A DNA stretch of 64,000 bases. Source: Chelatococcus albus (GTDB lineage Bacteria; Pseudomonadota; Alphaproteobacteria; Rhizobiales; Beijerinckiaceae). The notes under the pieces are model-generated. The model was not told the origin of the DNA. It saw only the letters and a list, made by a program, of their open reading frames with translations, and ran no database searches. The translations under genes and the position numbers were made by a program. Below are positions 17,856 to 26,839 of this stretch, piece by piece. Every line of letters begins with the position of its first letter. Within the stretch, counting starts at the first letter, position 1. Location of the stretch: the NCBI RefSeq assembly GCF_030067675.1, contig NZ_JASJEV010000004.1:62001-126000 (forward strand), in the 5' to 3' direction.

Positions 17856-18922
17856 CCGTTGCCCCCGCGAGGCCCCTGATGACGCATGCCCCTGCCGGCG
17901 AGACCCTGATGCTGCGCGAAGCGCGCGAGGCGCCGGTGGTCGTCGCGCGCCTCATCGACGACAACACCGCGCTGTGCCGCGAGCTCGGCGCCCGCCTTCG
18001 CGCCGCGCCGCCGCCCTTCGCGGTCACCTGTGCCCGCGGCAGCTCCGACAATGCCGCGACATACGTCAAGTATCTCCTCGAGACGCGCCTCGGTCTCGTC
18101 ACGGCTTCCGTCGGTCCGTCAGTGAGCTCCGTCTATGCCGGCCGCCCGAGGGTGCACGGCGCCCTCTTCCTCGCCGTGTCGCAATCGGGCCGCAGTCCCG
18201 ACATCCTGCATCTGTCCGAAGCCGCGCGCGCCGAGGGTGCGGTGACCGTGGCGCTGGTCAACGACGCCGCCTCGCCGCTCGCGGACATCTGCGAAACGGT
18301 GATGCCTCTGCGCGCCGGTCCCGAGCGCAGCGTCGCCGCGACCAAGTCCTTCATCGCGGCGCTCGCCGCCGAGCTGCAGCTCTATGCCCACTGGCAGGGC
18401 GACGCGGACCTCCTTCGTACCGTCGAGCGGCTGCCCGAGGACCTCGAGACGGCACTCGCAAGGGACTGGAGCGCGGCGCTTCCCGTACTCGCCCAGGCGA
18501 AGAACCTCTTCGTGGTCGGCCGCGGCGTCGGCTTCGCCGCGGCGCAGGAGGCGGCGCTGAAGCTCAAGGAGACCTGCGGCCTGCATGCGGAAGCCCTGAG
18601 CGCGGCGGAGCTGTTGCACGGGCCGATGACCCTCGCCGGGCCCGACTTCCCGGTTCTCGTGCTGAGCCAGGACGACCCCTCGCGCGAAGGCCTCGCTGCC
18701 TTGACGGCGCGCCTCGTCGACCGCGGGGTGCCGGTGATCGTTGCCGGTCCCGCCGCCGGCCGCGGCGTCATCGCGCTCGACGCCGTCGCGGCGGCCGATC
18801 CGGTCGCCGCGCCCATCGCCCTCATCCAGAGCTTCTATCCTCTCGTCGACGCCGTCGCCCGGGCGCGCGGGCGCGATCCCGACAACCCGCCGCATCTGAG
18901 AAAAGTGACGGAGACGGTCTGA
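17852..18922 (+). CDS. Glucosamine-6-phosphate deaminase, SIS type (NagB-II)
   Basis: 356 residues with two SIS domains, like the isomerase half of GlmS without the glutaminase. CARGSSDNAATYVKYLLET and SQSGRSPDILHLSE lie in the first SIS, and VVGRGVGFAAAQEAALKLKETCGLHAEALSAAELLHGP in the second. Converts GlcN-6-P to fructose-6-P and ammonia. Overlaps the regulator by 4 bases and ends on the nagA start. AgaS-like specificity is possible, but the nagA neighbour favours glucosamine. Confidence 0.9.
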   Translation: MTVAPARPLMTHAPAGETLMLREAREAPVVVARLIDDNTALCRELGARLRAAPPPFAVTCARGSSDNAATYVKYLLETRLGLVTASVGPSVSSVYAGRPRVHGALFLAVSQSGRSPDILHLSEAARAEGAVTVALVNDAASPLADICETVMPLRAGPERSVAATKSFIAALAAELQLYAHWQGDADLLRTVERLPEDLETALARDWSAALPVLAQAKNLFVVGRGVGFAAAQEAALKLKETCGLHAEALSAAELLHGPMTLAGPDFPVLVLSQDDPSREGLAALTARLVDRGVPVIVAGPAAGRGVIALDAVAAADPVAAPIALIQSFYPLVDAVARARGRDPDNPPHLRKVTETV

Positions 18923-20061
18923 TGCCCTTCGCACTCACGGGCGCCCGCGTCTTCGACGGCACGCGCATGACGGAAGGCCGCGCCGTCGTCATCGAGGGCG
19001 AACGCATCCTCGCCGTGCCGCCGGCCGCCGATCTCGGACCCGGCATCGAGCGCCGCGAGGTCGAGGGGATTATCGCGCCGGGCTTCATCGACGTGCAGGT
19101 CAACGGCGGTGGCGGCGTGCTCTTCAACGACACGCGCACGGCGGACGGCATCCGCGCCATCGGCGAGGCCCACCGCCGCTACGGTACCACGGGCTTCCTG
19201 CCGACCTTCATCACCGACAGGCGCGAGCGCATGGCCGAGGCGGTTGCCGCCGCCCGCGAGGCCTTGGCGCAAGGGGTGCCGGGCGCGCTCGGCATCCACC
19301 TCGAGGGGCCCTTCCTCAATCCCGAGCGCAAGGGGGTGCACGACCCCGCGTTCATGCGCCCGGTCGAGGAAGAGGATCTCATCCTCATGTCCTCGCTTGA
19401 ACAAGGCCGCACCCTGGTGACACTCGCGCCCGAGATGGTGCCCCCGGCCGCCATTGCCCGGCTCGCGCAGGCGGGCGTGCTCGTCTCGGCCGGCCACACA
19501 CGGGCGTCCTACGAGACGCTCGCCGAGGCGCGCGCGCAAGGGCTCAGCGGCTACACCCATCTCTTCAACGCCATGCCGCCGCTCGCCAATCGCGATCCCG
19601 GTCCCGTAGGGGCCGCCCTCGACGAACGCGAGAGCTGGTGCGGCCTCATCGTCGATTTTCACCACGTGGCCGCACCGGTGCTGCGCGTCGCCCTCAAGGC
19701 GCGGGGGCCGGAGCGCATGATGCTCGTGACCGATGCCATGCCCTCCGTCGGCTCCGACCTCGCCACCTTCGAGCTCCTCGGCAAGACCGTCTATCGCGCC
19801 GAGGGGCGACTGACGACGGCGGACGGGACCTTGGCCGGGTCGGATCTGGACATGGCGTCGGCGGTACGCAACACGATCGCCGAGCTTGGCATCAGCCTCG
19901 AAGATGCCCTGCGCATGGCCTCCCTCGCACCGGCAACCTACCTGCGCCTCGATCACGAACTCGGCCGCGTGGCGGCGGGTTATCGCGCGAATCTCGTGCT
20001 GCTTGACGATGACCTGCAGGTTCAGGCCACCTTGATCGACGGGCAGGACGCGCACGGTTGA
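18922..20061 (+). CDS. nagA: N-acetylglucosamine-6-phosphate deacetylase NagA
   Basis: 379 residues. Amidohydrolase fold with family motifs in order: GFIDVQVNGGGG, IHLEGPFLNPERKGVHD, LAPEM, VSAGHTRASYE, THLFNAMPPLANRDPG, GLIVDFHHV, MLVTDAM (catalytic Asp), LAGSDLDMASAVRN. The Glu and His metal ligands (HLEGPF, AGHT, HLFNAM) are intact. Produces GlcN-6-P for the neighbouring deaminase. The usual metal-binding HxH after GFID is replaced (VQV), as in NagA enzymes with a single metal. Confidence 0.95.
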   Translation: MPFALTGARVFDGTRMTEGRAVVIEGERILAVPPAADLGPGIERREVEGIIAPGFIDVQVNGGGGVLFNDTRTADGIRAIGEAHRRYGTTGFLPTFITDRRERMAEAVAAAREALAQGVPGALGIHLEGPFLNPERKGVHDPAFMRPVEEEDLILMSSLEQGRTLVTLAPEMVPPAAIARLAQAGVLVSAGHTRASYETLAEARAQGLSGYTHLFNAMPPLANRDPGPVGAALDERESWCGLIVDFHHVAAPVLRVALKARGPERMMLVTDAMPSVGSDLATFELLGKTVYRAEGRLTTADGTLAGSDLDMASAVRNTIAELGISLEDALRMASLAPATYLRLDHELGRVAAGYRANLVLLDDDLQVQATLIDGQDAHG

Positions 20062-20072
20062 CGCCCGCCCGT

Positions 20073-20102
20073 CATGATCGGGCAAGGTCCGGCCCGATGA
20101 TG
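20073..20102 (+). terminator. Possible attenuating hairpin after nagA
   Basis: CATGATCGGGC pairs with GCCCGATGATG (one mismatch, 8-base loop) 12 bases after the nagA stop. No T-run follows, so it may stabilise the mRNA or lower read-through into the oxidoreductase rather than terminate fully. Confidence 0.35.
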
Positions 20103-20163
20103 ATGGCCGTCCGACCGCGACGCTTGAGGCGGCCAGGACAATGGCCTGGGGGGAATGGCACCG

Positions 20164-21234
20164 ATGAGCGCAAAGCGTGTCCTTGTGGTGGGCCTCGGCA
20201 AGATGGGCATGTCCCACGCCCGCGCCTATACGCGAATCGACGGTTACGACGTGGTCGCCGTCTGCGAGCGACACATCATGACCCACACGCTGCCGCCTGC
20301 CCTCGCCGGCGCCGCGCGCTTCACGGCTTACGAGGAGGCGCTCGCGGCGACGAAGCCCGATGTGGTCTCGATCAACACCTTTGCCGATACGCACGCCAAC
20401 TATGCCATCAAGGCCATGGAGGCCGGCGCTCACGTCTTCGTCGAGAAGCCGCTCGCCGAGACCGTGGAGGCGGCCGAGAGGGTGGTCGCCACGGCCCGGC
20501 GCACCGGGCGCAAGCTCGTCGTCGGCTACATCCTGCGCCACCATCCCTCGTGGACGAAGTTCATCGAGATCGCCCGCACGCTCGGCTCACCCTACGTGTT
20601 CCGGATGAACCTCAACCAGCAATCGAGCGGCAGCGCCTGGGCAGCCCACAAGCGCCTCCTCGATTCGCTCCCGCCCATCGTCGACTGCGGCGTGCACTAT
20701 GTCGACGTGTGGTGCCAGATCACGCGGGCGAAGCCGGTACGCGTGCATGCGCTCGGGGCGCGGCTCACCGACGACATGCCACCGGGGATGTACAACTACG
20801 GCCACCTGCAGGTCGCGTTCGAGGACGGCTCCGTCGGCTGGTACGAGTCCGGCTGGGGTCCGATGATGAGTCAGACCTCCTATTTCGTGAAGGACGTCAT
20901 CGGCCCCAAGGGCTCGGTCAGCATCGTCATGGCCGAGACAGCGGACAGGAACCTGCGCTCGGACGACGTCGACGCCCATACCCGGACCAACCAGATCCTC
21001 CTGCACCATGCGGCCCTGCAGGCGGATGGCAGCTGGGCCAAGGCGGACGAGCGCATCAACACCATCGACGAACCCAACCACGATGGGCTGTGCGAACGCG
21101 AGCAGCGCTATCTCTTGAAGGCGATCGACGAGGATCTCGACCTGACGGAGCATATGGAGGCCGCTGTCACAAGCCTGCGCATCGTGCTCGCGGCGGACCG
21201 TTCCGTGCGGACAGGCGAGGTCGTCCTGCTGTAG
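20164..21234 (+). CDS. Gfo/Idh/MocA family NAD(P)-dependent oxidoreductase
   Basis: 356 residues from the ATG at 20164, which has GGGGGGA nine bases upstream; the ATG at 20155 is too close to it. Rossmann motif VLVVGLGKMGMSHARAY, the EKP motif (HVFVEKPLAE), and a substrate-domain DCGVHYVDVW with the His expected in catalysis. Acts on a sugar or cyclitol. Its place after nagA suggests a role in amino-sugar or anhydro-sugar metabolism, but the substrate cannot be named. Confidence 0.85.
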   Translation: MSAKRVLVVGLGKMGMSHARAYTRIDGYDVVAVCERHIMTHTLPPALAGAARFTAYEEALAATKPDVVSINTFADTHANYAIKAMEAGAHVFVEKPLAETVEAAERVVATARRTGRKLVVGYILRHHPSWTKFIEIARTLGSPYVFRMNLNQQSSGSAWAAHKRLLDSLPPIVDCGVHYVDVWCQITRAKPVRVHALGARLTDDMPPGMYNYGHLQVAFEDGSVGWYESGWGPMMSQTSYFVKDVIGPKGSVSIVMAETADRNLRSDDVDAHTRTNQILLHHAALQADGSWAKADERINTIDEPNHDGLCEREQRYLLKAIDEDLDLTEHMEAAVTSLRIVLAADRSVRTGEVVLL

Positions 21235-21310
21235 GAGGTCGGGTCACGTCGACCGCCGGTCCGGCCCGGCCTCGCCCCGTCGTCGCTCCGCGGCAGGCGC
21301 CGGCCCGGCA

Positions 21311-21796
21311 TCAGGCGGCCGGTCGGCCGTCATAGGCCGCCTTGAGGCCGGCGATGTCGAGCTTGACCATCTGCAGCATCGCCTGCATGACCCGCTGCGC
21401 CCTGGCCGCATCGCGATCGCCGAGCATTTCGCCGAGGACCTTCGGGACGATCTGCCACGAAACACCGTAGCGATCCCTGAGCCAGCCGCATCGCTCCGCG
21501 ACACCGCCGTCGGACAGCGCGTCCCACAGCCGGTCGACCTCCGCCTGATCGGCGCAGTCGACGTGGAAGGAGATCGCGTGAGTGTAGTCGAATCGCGTGC
21601 CGCCGTTGAGCGCCATGAAACGCTGGCCGGCGAGCGTGAAGTCGACGACCAGCACCGTGCCCACCTTGCCAGCGGGACTGTCGGTGACGTTCTTCTGGAC
21701 GCGGTCGATGCGCGAATCCGGAAGCAGGGAGACATAGAAGTTCGCAGCCTCTTCGGCTTCGCCGTCGAACCACAGGCAAGGAGAGATCTTGGACAT
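21311..21796 (-). CDS. VOC superfamily protein, PhnB/3-demethylubiquinone-methyltransferase-like fold
   Basis: 161 residues from the ATG at 21796. It has the SPCLWFDGEAEEAANFYVSLLPDSRID start and CGWLRDRYGVSWQIVP motif of the PF06983 (PhnB-like) group. Proteins of this group are small dimeric beta-alpha-beta-beta-beta proteins, despite the old methyltransferase name. No catalytic function can be stated. Same strand as a second VOC protein 200 bases upstream. Confidence 0.85.
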   Translation of the reverse strand: MSKISPCLWFDGEAEEAANFYVSLLPDSRIDRVQKNVTDSPAGKVGTVLVVDFTLAGQRFMALNGGTRFDYTHAISFHVDCADQAEVDRLWDALSDGGVAERCGWLRDRYGVSWQIVPKVLGEMLGDRDAARAQRVMQAMLQMVKLDIAGLKAAYDGRPAA

Positions 21797-21994
21797 GGGT
21801 GCGTCCTGTCGATGGAGGTACGAGGTCAGGGTCCGGTTGCCCGGCCTGGCGCGCCCACAACCTGCACCGGGGTCGGGCCGATGCCGGGGCTGCCGTGGTC
21901 GATGCCAGCGCCTTCGAGCGGACCCCAACCGGCCGAAGGCATGCCACGGCGAAATCCCTTCGTACCGTTCGGTACCCTGCTCCAGGCGCGGCGA

Positions 21995-22426
21995 TCAGGC
22001 CCCGGCAGGCTCGCCCCGCGCGGCCATCGCCGCCTCGACGTCCATCCACATCACCCCCCAGATATGGCCGTCGGGATCCTCGAAGCTGCGGCCGTACATG
22101 AAGCCGTAGTCCTCCACCGGGGATGGATCGACGATGCCTCCCGCAGCTTCCGCCTTCGCCACCATGTCGTCCACGCCCTCCCGGCTGTCGGCGGAGATGC
22201 AGATGAGCACCTCGCTGGTCGTCCTCGCGTCCGCGATCTTCTTCGGCGAGAACGCGCGGAACCTGTCATGCGTCAGCAACATGGCGTGGATGGTCTCGGA
22301 AAAGACCATGCAGGACGCCGTTCCGTCGCAGAATTGCGGGTTCCTCTGCGCGCCGACGGCCTCGTAGAAGGCGGTCGCATGTTCGAGATCGCTGACGGGC
22401 AGGTTCACGAAAATCAGCTTGGCCAT
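21995..22426 (-). CDS. VOC family protein (glyoxalase/bleomycin-resistance fold)
   Basis: 143 residues, starting AKLIFVNLPVSDLEHATAFYEAVGA and ending with the FEDPDGHIWGVMWMD metal-site strand of the superfamily. Metal ligands are only partly conserved, so the enzyme activity is open. Probably cotranscribed with the downstream PhnB-like gene; the two are distinct in sequence and not a recent duplication. Confidence 0.85.
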   Translation of the reverse strand: MAKLIFVNLPVSDLEHATAFYEAVGAQRNPQFCDGTASCMVFSETIHAMLLTHDRFRAFSPKKIADARTTSEVLICISADSREGVDDMVAKAEAAGGIVDPSPVEDYGFMYGRSFEDPDGHIWGVMWMDVEAAMAARGEPAGA

Positions 22427-22546
22427 CAGGGGCTCCTCTTGATCCGATCGTCCGGAGGACGTTCGGGGAGGCGAGGAGCCGACAGCCGCCCGAGAAAATT
22501 CCTGACGAGAGGAGCGATATCGAGCGCGGGCGCATGGGCTCCTCGT

Positions 22547-23341
22547 TCAGCCCACGAGCAGCCGGTCCTCGCTGATCTCCCCGCCGCGCGCCTTGCGGAA
22601 CTCCGCGAGCAGATCCTCGATGGTCAGGTCGTGGCGCTCCGGCCCCGTCACATCCAGGACGATACGGCCCTCGTGCAGCATGATGGTGCGCGAGCCATAG
22701 TCGAGCGCCTGGCGCATGGAATGCGTCACCATGAGTACGGTGAGCTTGAAGCGCTCGGCGAGGCGGCGCGTAAGGTCCAGCACGAATTCGGCATTGCGCG
22801 GGTCGAGCGCCGCCGTGTGTTCATCGAGGAGCAGGACACTCGACGGCGCCAGTGTCGCCATGACGAGGGCGAGTGCCTGACGCTGGCCGCCCGAGAGCGA
22901 GCCCATGGGCTGGTCGAGCCTGTCCTCGAGCCCCAGGCCGAGCTCGGCGCTGCGCTCGCGGACCGTGGCGAGGCTCACACGGCCGAGCGCTGCCCTCAGC
23001 CCGCGGCGGCGGCCGCGCGCGAGCGCGAGCGCGAGATTCTCGGCGATGCTCAGATTGCCGCAGCTCCCCGCAAGCGGATCCTGGAAGACGCGCGCCACAT
23101 GGGGCGAGCGTTCTTCCGCCGGCAGGCGCGTCACGTCCTGGCCGGAGAGCACCACGCGGCCGGAAGTCGCGGCCACGTCGCCGGCGATGGCGCCGAGCAA
23201 CGTGGACTTGCCGGCGCCGTTCGAGCCGATGACGCAGACGAACTCGGCGTTCTCGAGCCGGAGCGAGACACCGCGCAGGGCCTGGCGCTCGAGCGGTGTG
23301 CCGGCGTTGAACGTGACGGCGAGATCGGCGACCTCGATCAT
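22547..23341 (-). CDS. ABC importer ATPase (partner of PF04392 binding protein)
   Basis: 264 residues. Walker A GSNGAGKST, signature LSGGQRQALALVMATL, Walker B VLLLDEHTAALDP and switch VTHSMRQAL. The DEHTAALDP and MRQALDYGSR features are typical of ATPases paired with a LivH-like permease and a PF04392 binding protein (TrpXYZ-like sets). The ATG overlaps the permease stop by 4 bases. Last gene of the operon. Confidence 0.9.
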   Translation of the reverse strand: MIEVADLAVTFNAGTPLERQALRGVSLRLENAEFVCVIGSNGAGKSTLLGAIAGDVAATSGRVVLSGQDVTRLPAEERSPHVARVFQDPLAGSCGNLSIAENLALALARGRRRGLRAALGRVSLATVRERSAELGLGLEDRLDQPMGSLSGGQRQALALVMATLAPSSVLLLDEHTAALDPRNAEFVLDLTRRLAERFKLTVLMVTHSMRQALDYGSRTIMLHEGRIVLDVTGPERHDLTIEDLLAEFRKARGGEISEDRLLVG

Positions 23342-24216
23342 GCGAAAACCCTCCGCTTGAGCCGCGGCAGGACGAGCGCGACGAGGACGAGCACGGCGGT
23401 CGCGAGGTTGAGGTCGGATGCCTGCAGGCCGGGAATGTCAGCCGACAGCGCGAGCTGCACGGCGAGCCGGTAGAGGACGGAGCCGAGCACACAGGCCGCG
23501 AGCGCGAGCCCGATGCGCCGCGTCGGCAGGAGCGTCTCGCCGACGATGACGGCGGCGAGGCCGACGACGATGGTGCCGACGCCCGACGTCACGTCGGCGA
23601 AGCCGTTCGTCTGGGCGAAGAGCGCCCCCGACAGGCCGACGAGGGCGTTCGACAGCATGACGCCCGCCATGACCTGCCCCCCCGTGCGAATGCCCTGGGC
23701 GCGTGCCATGCGCGGGTTCGCGCCCGTGGCGCGCATGGCAAGGCCGAGCTCGCTGCGCAGGAACCAGGCGAGCCCCGCCGCCGCGGCGCAGACGACGAGG
23801 CCGAGAAAGAGCGGCCGCACCACATGCTCGGCGAGCCCGTTGCCGTAGAAGGGCGTGAGCACCGTGTCCTGCGTGAGCAGCGCCACGTTCGGCCGGCCCA
23901 TGATGCGCAGGTTGACCGAGAACAGCGCAATCATGGTGAGAATGGAGGCGAGCAGATGCAGCACGCCCCAGCGCACACTCACATAGGCCGTGACGAGGCC
24001 AGCGAGCGCGCCGGCGAAGACCGCGACGAGGGTAGCTGTCCAGGGGTCGGAACCGCCGACGATCATGGTGGCCGCGACTGCTGCCCCCAGCGGGAAGGAG
24101 CCGTCCACGGTGAGATCGGGGAAGTCAAGCACGCGGAAGGACAGGAACACGCCGAGCGCAACGAGGGCATAGACGAGCCCGAGCTCGACGGCGCCCAGGA
24201 AGGCAACGAGGCTCAT
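23338..24216 (-). CDS. ABC importer permease, LivH-like
   Basis: 292 residues with eight to nine hydrophobic spans and the branched-chain permease family pattern (GLVYALVALGVFLSFRVLDFPDLTVDGSFPLGA, LAWFLRSELGLAMRATGANPRMARAQGI, GFADVTSGVGTIVVGLAAVIVGE). It belongs to the family of putative Trp/Tyr or aromatic-compound permeases. Lies between the binding protein and ATPase genes. Confidence 0.9.
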   Translation of the reverse strand: MSLVAFLGAVELGLVYALVALGVFLSFRVLDFPDLTVDGSFPLGAAVAATMIVGGSDPWTATLVAVFAGALAGLVTAYVSVRWGVLHLLASILTMIALFSVNLRIMGRPNVALLTQDTVLTPFYGNGLAEHVVRPLFLGLVVCAAAAGLAWFLRSELGLAMRATGANPRMARAQGIRTGGQVMAGVMLSNALVGLSGALFAQTNGFADVTSGVGTIVVGLAAVIVGETLLPTRRIGLALAACVLGSVLYRLAVQLALSADIPGLQASDLNLATAVLVLVALVLPRLKRRVFA

Positions 24217-24387
24217 GCGGGGGTCCTCTCATACCGGACCGCCGGACGCCCGCGCATCCGCGATCCCCTTCGCACCGGAGCAGCGAGGGCCCTGCGCGCC
24301 CTCAAGCCCGGCGGCGCACTCAATAGCACGGGACAGGCGCCCGCGCGGTGGTGGCATGATGGGCTTCGCCGTCCCCATCGTCCCCGG

Positions 24388-24431
24388 CCGGGCGCAGCGA
24401 GGAGCCCGACATCGAGGACCGCTGCGCCCGG
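24388..24431. repeat. 12-bp inverted repeat in the binding-protein/permease gap
   Basis: CCGGGCGCAGCG and CGCTGCGCCCGG form a perfect 12-bp stem with a 20-base loop in the 279-base gap (24217-24495) between the ABC binding-protein gene and its permease. The rest of the gap has no gene I can support. The hairpin may stabilise the upstream message so that more binding protein than permease is made, as seen in many ABC operons. Confidence 0.5.
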
Positions 24432-24495
24432 GCGGCCGCGAGGCCCGAGCCCGCCCGTGACCTCCCGCTGCGTTCCGCTCCCTGGGGACGGTCGC

Positions 24496-25452
24496 TCATT
24501 CGACGATCTTGGTGGCGCGCTTCACGAGCGCGTCGGACAAGGCGAGGCCGATGGCCGCCGCGGCCTTCTTGTTGAGATAGAGGTCGGTGCCCGCGGCGAA
24601 GACCACCGGGACCTCGCCCGCCTTCTCGCCCTTCAGGATGCGGGCCACGACCTCGCCGGTCTGCACACCGACCTGGCGGTAGTTGAAGCCGAGCGCCGCC
24701 ACGGCGCCGCGCGGCACGCTGTCCGTGTCGCCGGCATAGAGCGGAAGCTTCGCCGCCTGCAGCACGCCGACAGCGGATTCGAAGGCGGAGACGATCGTGT
24801 TGTCCGTCGGCACGTAGACAGCATCGACCTTGCCGACAAGGGCGCGGGCGGCGGCTTGCACGTCGGCCGACTTGTTGGCCGGCCCCTCGACCACGCTCAT
24901 GCCATGCTTGGCCGCGGCCTCCTTCAGCATCTTCACCGACGTCACCGAATTGGGCTCGCCCGGGTTATAGAGCACACCGAGGCGCTTGACGTTCGGCGTC
25001 ATCTCCTTGACGAGCGCCACCTGATCGGCGACCGGCGACATGTCCGAGACGCCGGTGACGTTGGCGCCCGGCTTGTCGAGGGAGCGCACGAGCTGCGCGC
25101 CGACGGGATCGGTCACGGCGCTGAAAACCACGGGAATGTCCTTGGTCGCCGCCACCGCGGCTTGCGCCGACGGCGTCGAGATGGCAACGATGGCCGCCGG
25201 CTTCTGGCCGACGAACTGGCGCGCGATCTGCACCGCGGTCGCGGGCTGCCCCTGGGCGCTCTCGAAGACGATCCTGACCTTGTCGGGCTCGCTGAAGCCG
25301 CTCCTGGCGAGGCCGTCCTTGACCCCGTCGCGCACGGCGTTCAGGGCCGGATGGTCGACGATGGAGGTCACCGCCACCGTCAGCGGTTCGGCCCGAGCCG
25401 CCGCGAGACCCAGAACGAGCGCCACAACGGCGCCGGCTGACGAGCGCAACAT
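24496..25452 (-). CDS. ABC importer substrate-binding protein, PF04392 family
   Basis: 318 residues with a signal peptide (VVALVLGLAAARA). Mature protein starts EPLTVAVTSIVDHPALNAVRDGVKDGLARSGF and carries family patterns (IAVIS-like IVAISTPSAQAA, VVFSAVTDPVGAQLV, GVSDMSPVADQV, VYVPTDNTIVSAFE, GFNYRQVGVQTGEVVARIL). This family binds aromatic amino acids or other small molecules in the few studied cases. Cotranscribed with the permease and ATPase; a Leu/Phe-type dehydrogenase lies just upstream. Confidence 0.9.
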   Translation of the reverse strand: MLRSSAGAVVALVLGLAAARAEPLTVAVTSIVDHPALNAVRDGVKDGLARSGFSEPDKVRIVFESAQGQPATAVQIARQFVGQKPAAIVAISTPSAQAAVAATKDIPVVFSAVTDPVGAQLVRSLDKPGANVTGVSDMSPVADQVALVKEMTPNVKRLGVLYNPGEPNSVTSVKMLKEAAAKHGMSVVEGPANKSADVQAAARALVGKVDAVYVPTDNTIVSAFESAVGVLQAAKLPLYAGDTDSVPRGAVAALGFNYRQVGVQTGEVVARILKGEKAGEVPVVFAAGTDLYLNKKAAAAIGLALSDALVKRATKIVE

Positions 25453-25599
25453 TCAGTCCTCCCAATCGTTTCGTGTGTGGCGCGCCCCGACGGCCGAACC
25501 CCGCCCGGCCCGCGGACCCGACGCCTGGGCCACAGTCCGCGCGCCCCATCCGGCGGATGGGTAGCATCCGCCGGGAATGGTCCACAAGGGCACGGCACC

Positions 25600-26688
25600 T
25601 CACGCTGCGCGGGCACCGCTCTCGACACGGAGCTTCCGCGCGGCGTCGAGCCGCTCCTCCGCCATCGCGAGGGCGACGAAATGCGGCGAGCGCCGCTCGC
25701 GTTCGGCGCGCATGAAGATGGCGCGCAGGGTCTCGCCGATCGCATCGACGCGCGTGAGCACCTCGTCCCGGTGGTAGCTGCCGGCGATCTCGCCCGCCAC
25801 GTTGATGATGCCGCCGGCGTTGATCGCGAAATCGGGCGCATAGAGAACGCCGCGCTCGAACAGGCGGACAGCCTGTGCATCGGATGCGAGTTGGTTGTTG
25901 GCCGCACCGGCGACGATCGGTGCCTGCAGGCGCTCGACCGTCACCTCGTTCAGAATGCCGCCGAGTGCACAGGGGGCGAAGACATCGAGCGGTTCGGCGA
26001 CGATCGCCTCGACCTCGACGACGCGGGCGCCGAGACGGGCAAACTCCTCGCAGGGCGCCGGCATGATGTCGGCCACGACGAGCTCGGCTCCGGCCTGGTG
26101 CAGCAGCCGCGCGAGGGCCGAGCCGACATGGCCGAGGCCGAGGATACCTACCCTGACGCCTCGCAGCGTCTCGCGGCCGAGCTTGAAGCGCGCCGCCGCC
26201 TCAATGCCGCGCAGCACGCCGCGGGCCGTGAGGGGCGATGGATCGCCGCTCGCGGCCGGACCCGCCGGCAGGCCGGCGACGTGGCGCGTGGCGCGGGCGA
26301 CGATCTGCAGGTCCTGCGGGGACATGCCGACGTCCTCGGCCGCGACATAGCGGCCGCCGAGCCGGTCCAGGGCACGGCCGAAAGCCTCCAGGAGAGCGGG
26401 CGTCTTGTCGCGCTCGGGATCACCGATGATGACGGACTTGCCGCCGCCCAGCGGCAGGCCGGCCAGCGCACTCTTCAGGCTCATGGCGGCGCTCAGGCGC
26501 AGGACGTCGTCGATCGCTTCCTGCTCGCTGGCATAGGCGTGGAAGCGCGTCCCGCCGCACGCGGGGCCGGCCGCTGTGGAATGAACGGCGACGATGGCCT
26601 TCAGGCCGCTGGCAGGCTCACGGAAAAAGACGACTTCCTCGTGATCGCGGAAGGCTTGGGACGAGAACAGCACCGGACGTTCCTCCAT
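25600..26688 (-). CDS. Leucine/phenylalanine/valine dehydrogenase family protein
   Basis: 362 residues, the size of Leu/Phe dehydrogenases rather than glutamate dehydrogenase. Substrate-site glycine/lysine motif SALAGLPLGGGKSVI (catalytic Lys), VAAEDVGMSPQDLQIV, Rossmann GILGLGHVGSALARLL and APDFAINAGGIINVAGE. Oxidatively deaminates a branched-chain or aromatic amino acid with NAD+, or the reverse. The neighbouring ABC importer may supply its substrate. It is separated from the binding-protein gene by 147 bases. Confidence 0.9.
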   Translation of the reverse strand: MEERPVLFSSQAFRDHEEVVFFREPASGLKAIVAVHSTAAGPACGGTRFHAYASEQEAIDDVLRLSAAMSLKSALAGLPLGGGKSVIIGDPERDKTPALLEAFGRALDRLGGRYVAAEDVGMSPQDLQIVARATRHVAGLPAGPAASGDPSPLTARGVLRGIEAAARFKLGRETLRGVRVGILGLGHVGSALARLLHQAGAELVVADIMPAPCEEFARLGARVVEVEAIVAEPLDVFAPCALGGILNEVTVERLQAPIVAGAANNQLASDAQAVRLFERGVLYAPDFAINAGGIINVAGEIAGSYHRDEVLTRVDAIGETLRAIFMRAERERRSPHFVALAMAEERLDAARKLRVESGARAA

Positions 26689-26796
26689 GATTAGTTGGCG
26701 AGGACGCTAGCGCCGACAGTCGTCGGACGGAATACGGCCGGCCAAGGCCGGGAACTGCCATAGATATGGCGGCGATGTTGACCTATCGAAAAGTTC

Positions 26797-26839
26797 TGAT
26801 CGCGAAGACTTGACGGCGATCACTTTCTGACGACGTCAG
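26797..26839. promoter_or_regulatory. Paired palindromes upstream of the dehydrogenase
   Basis: TGATCGC-N12-GCGATCA (26797-26822) is followed at once by CTGACGACGTCAG (26827-26839), palindromic except for its centre. They lie 110-150 bases upstream of the dehydrogenase start, in a gap (26689-27322) that otherwise has no supportable gene. An Lrp/AsnC-type or LysR regulator would fit the amino-acid gene. The rest of the gap shows an AT-rich patch at 26895-26930 and nothing else recognisable. Confidence 0.35.
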
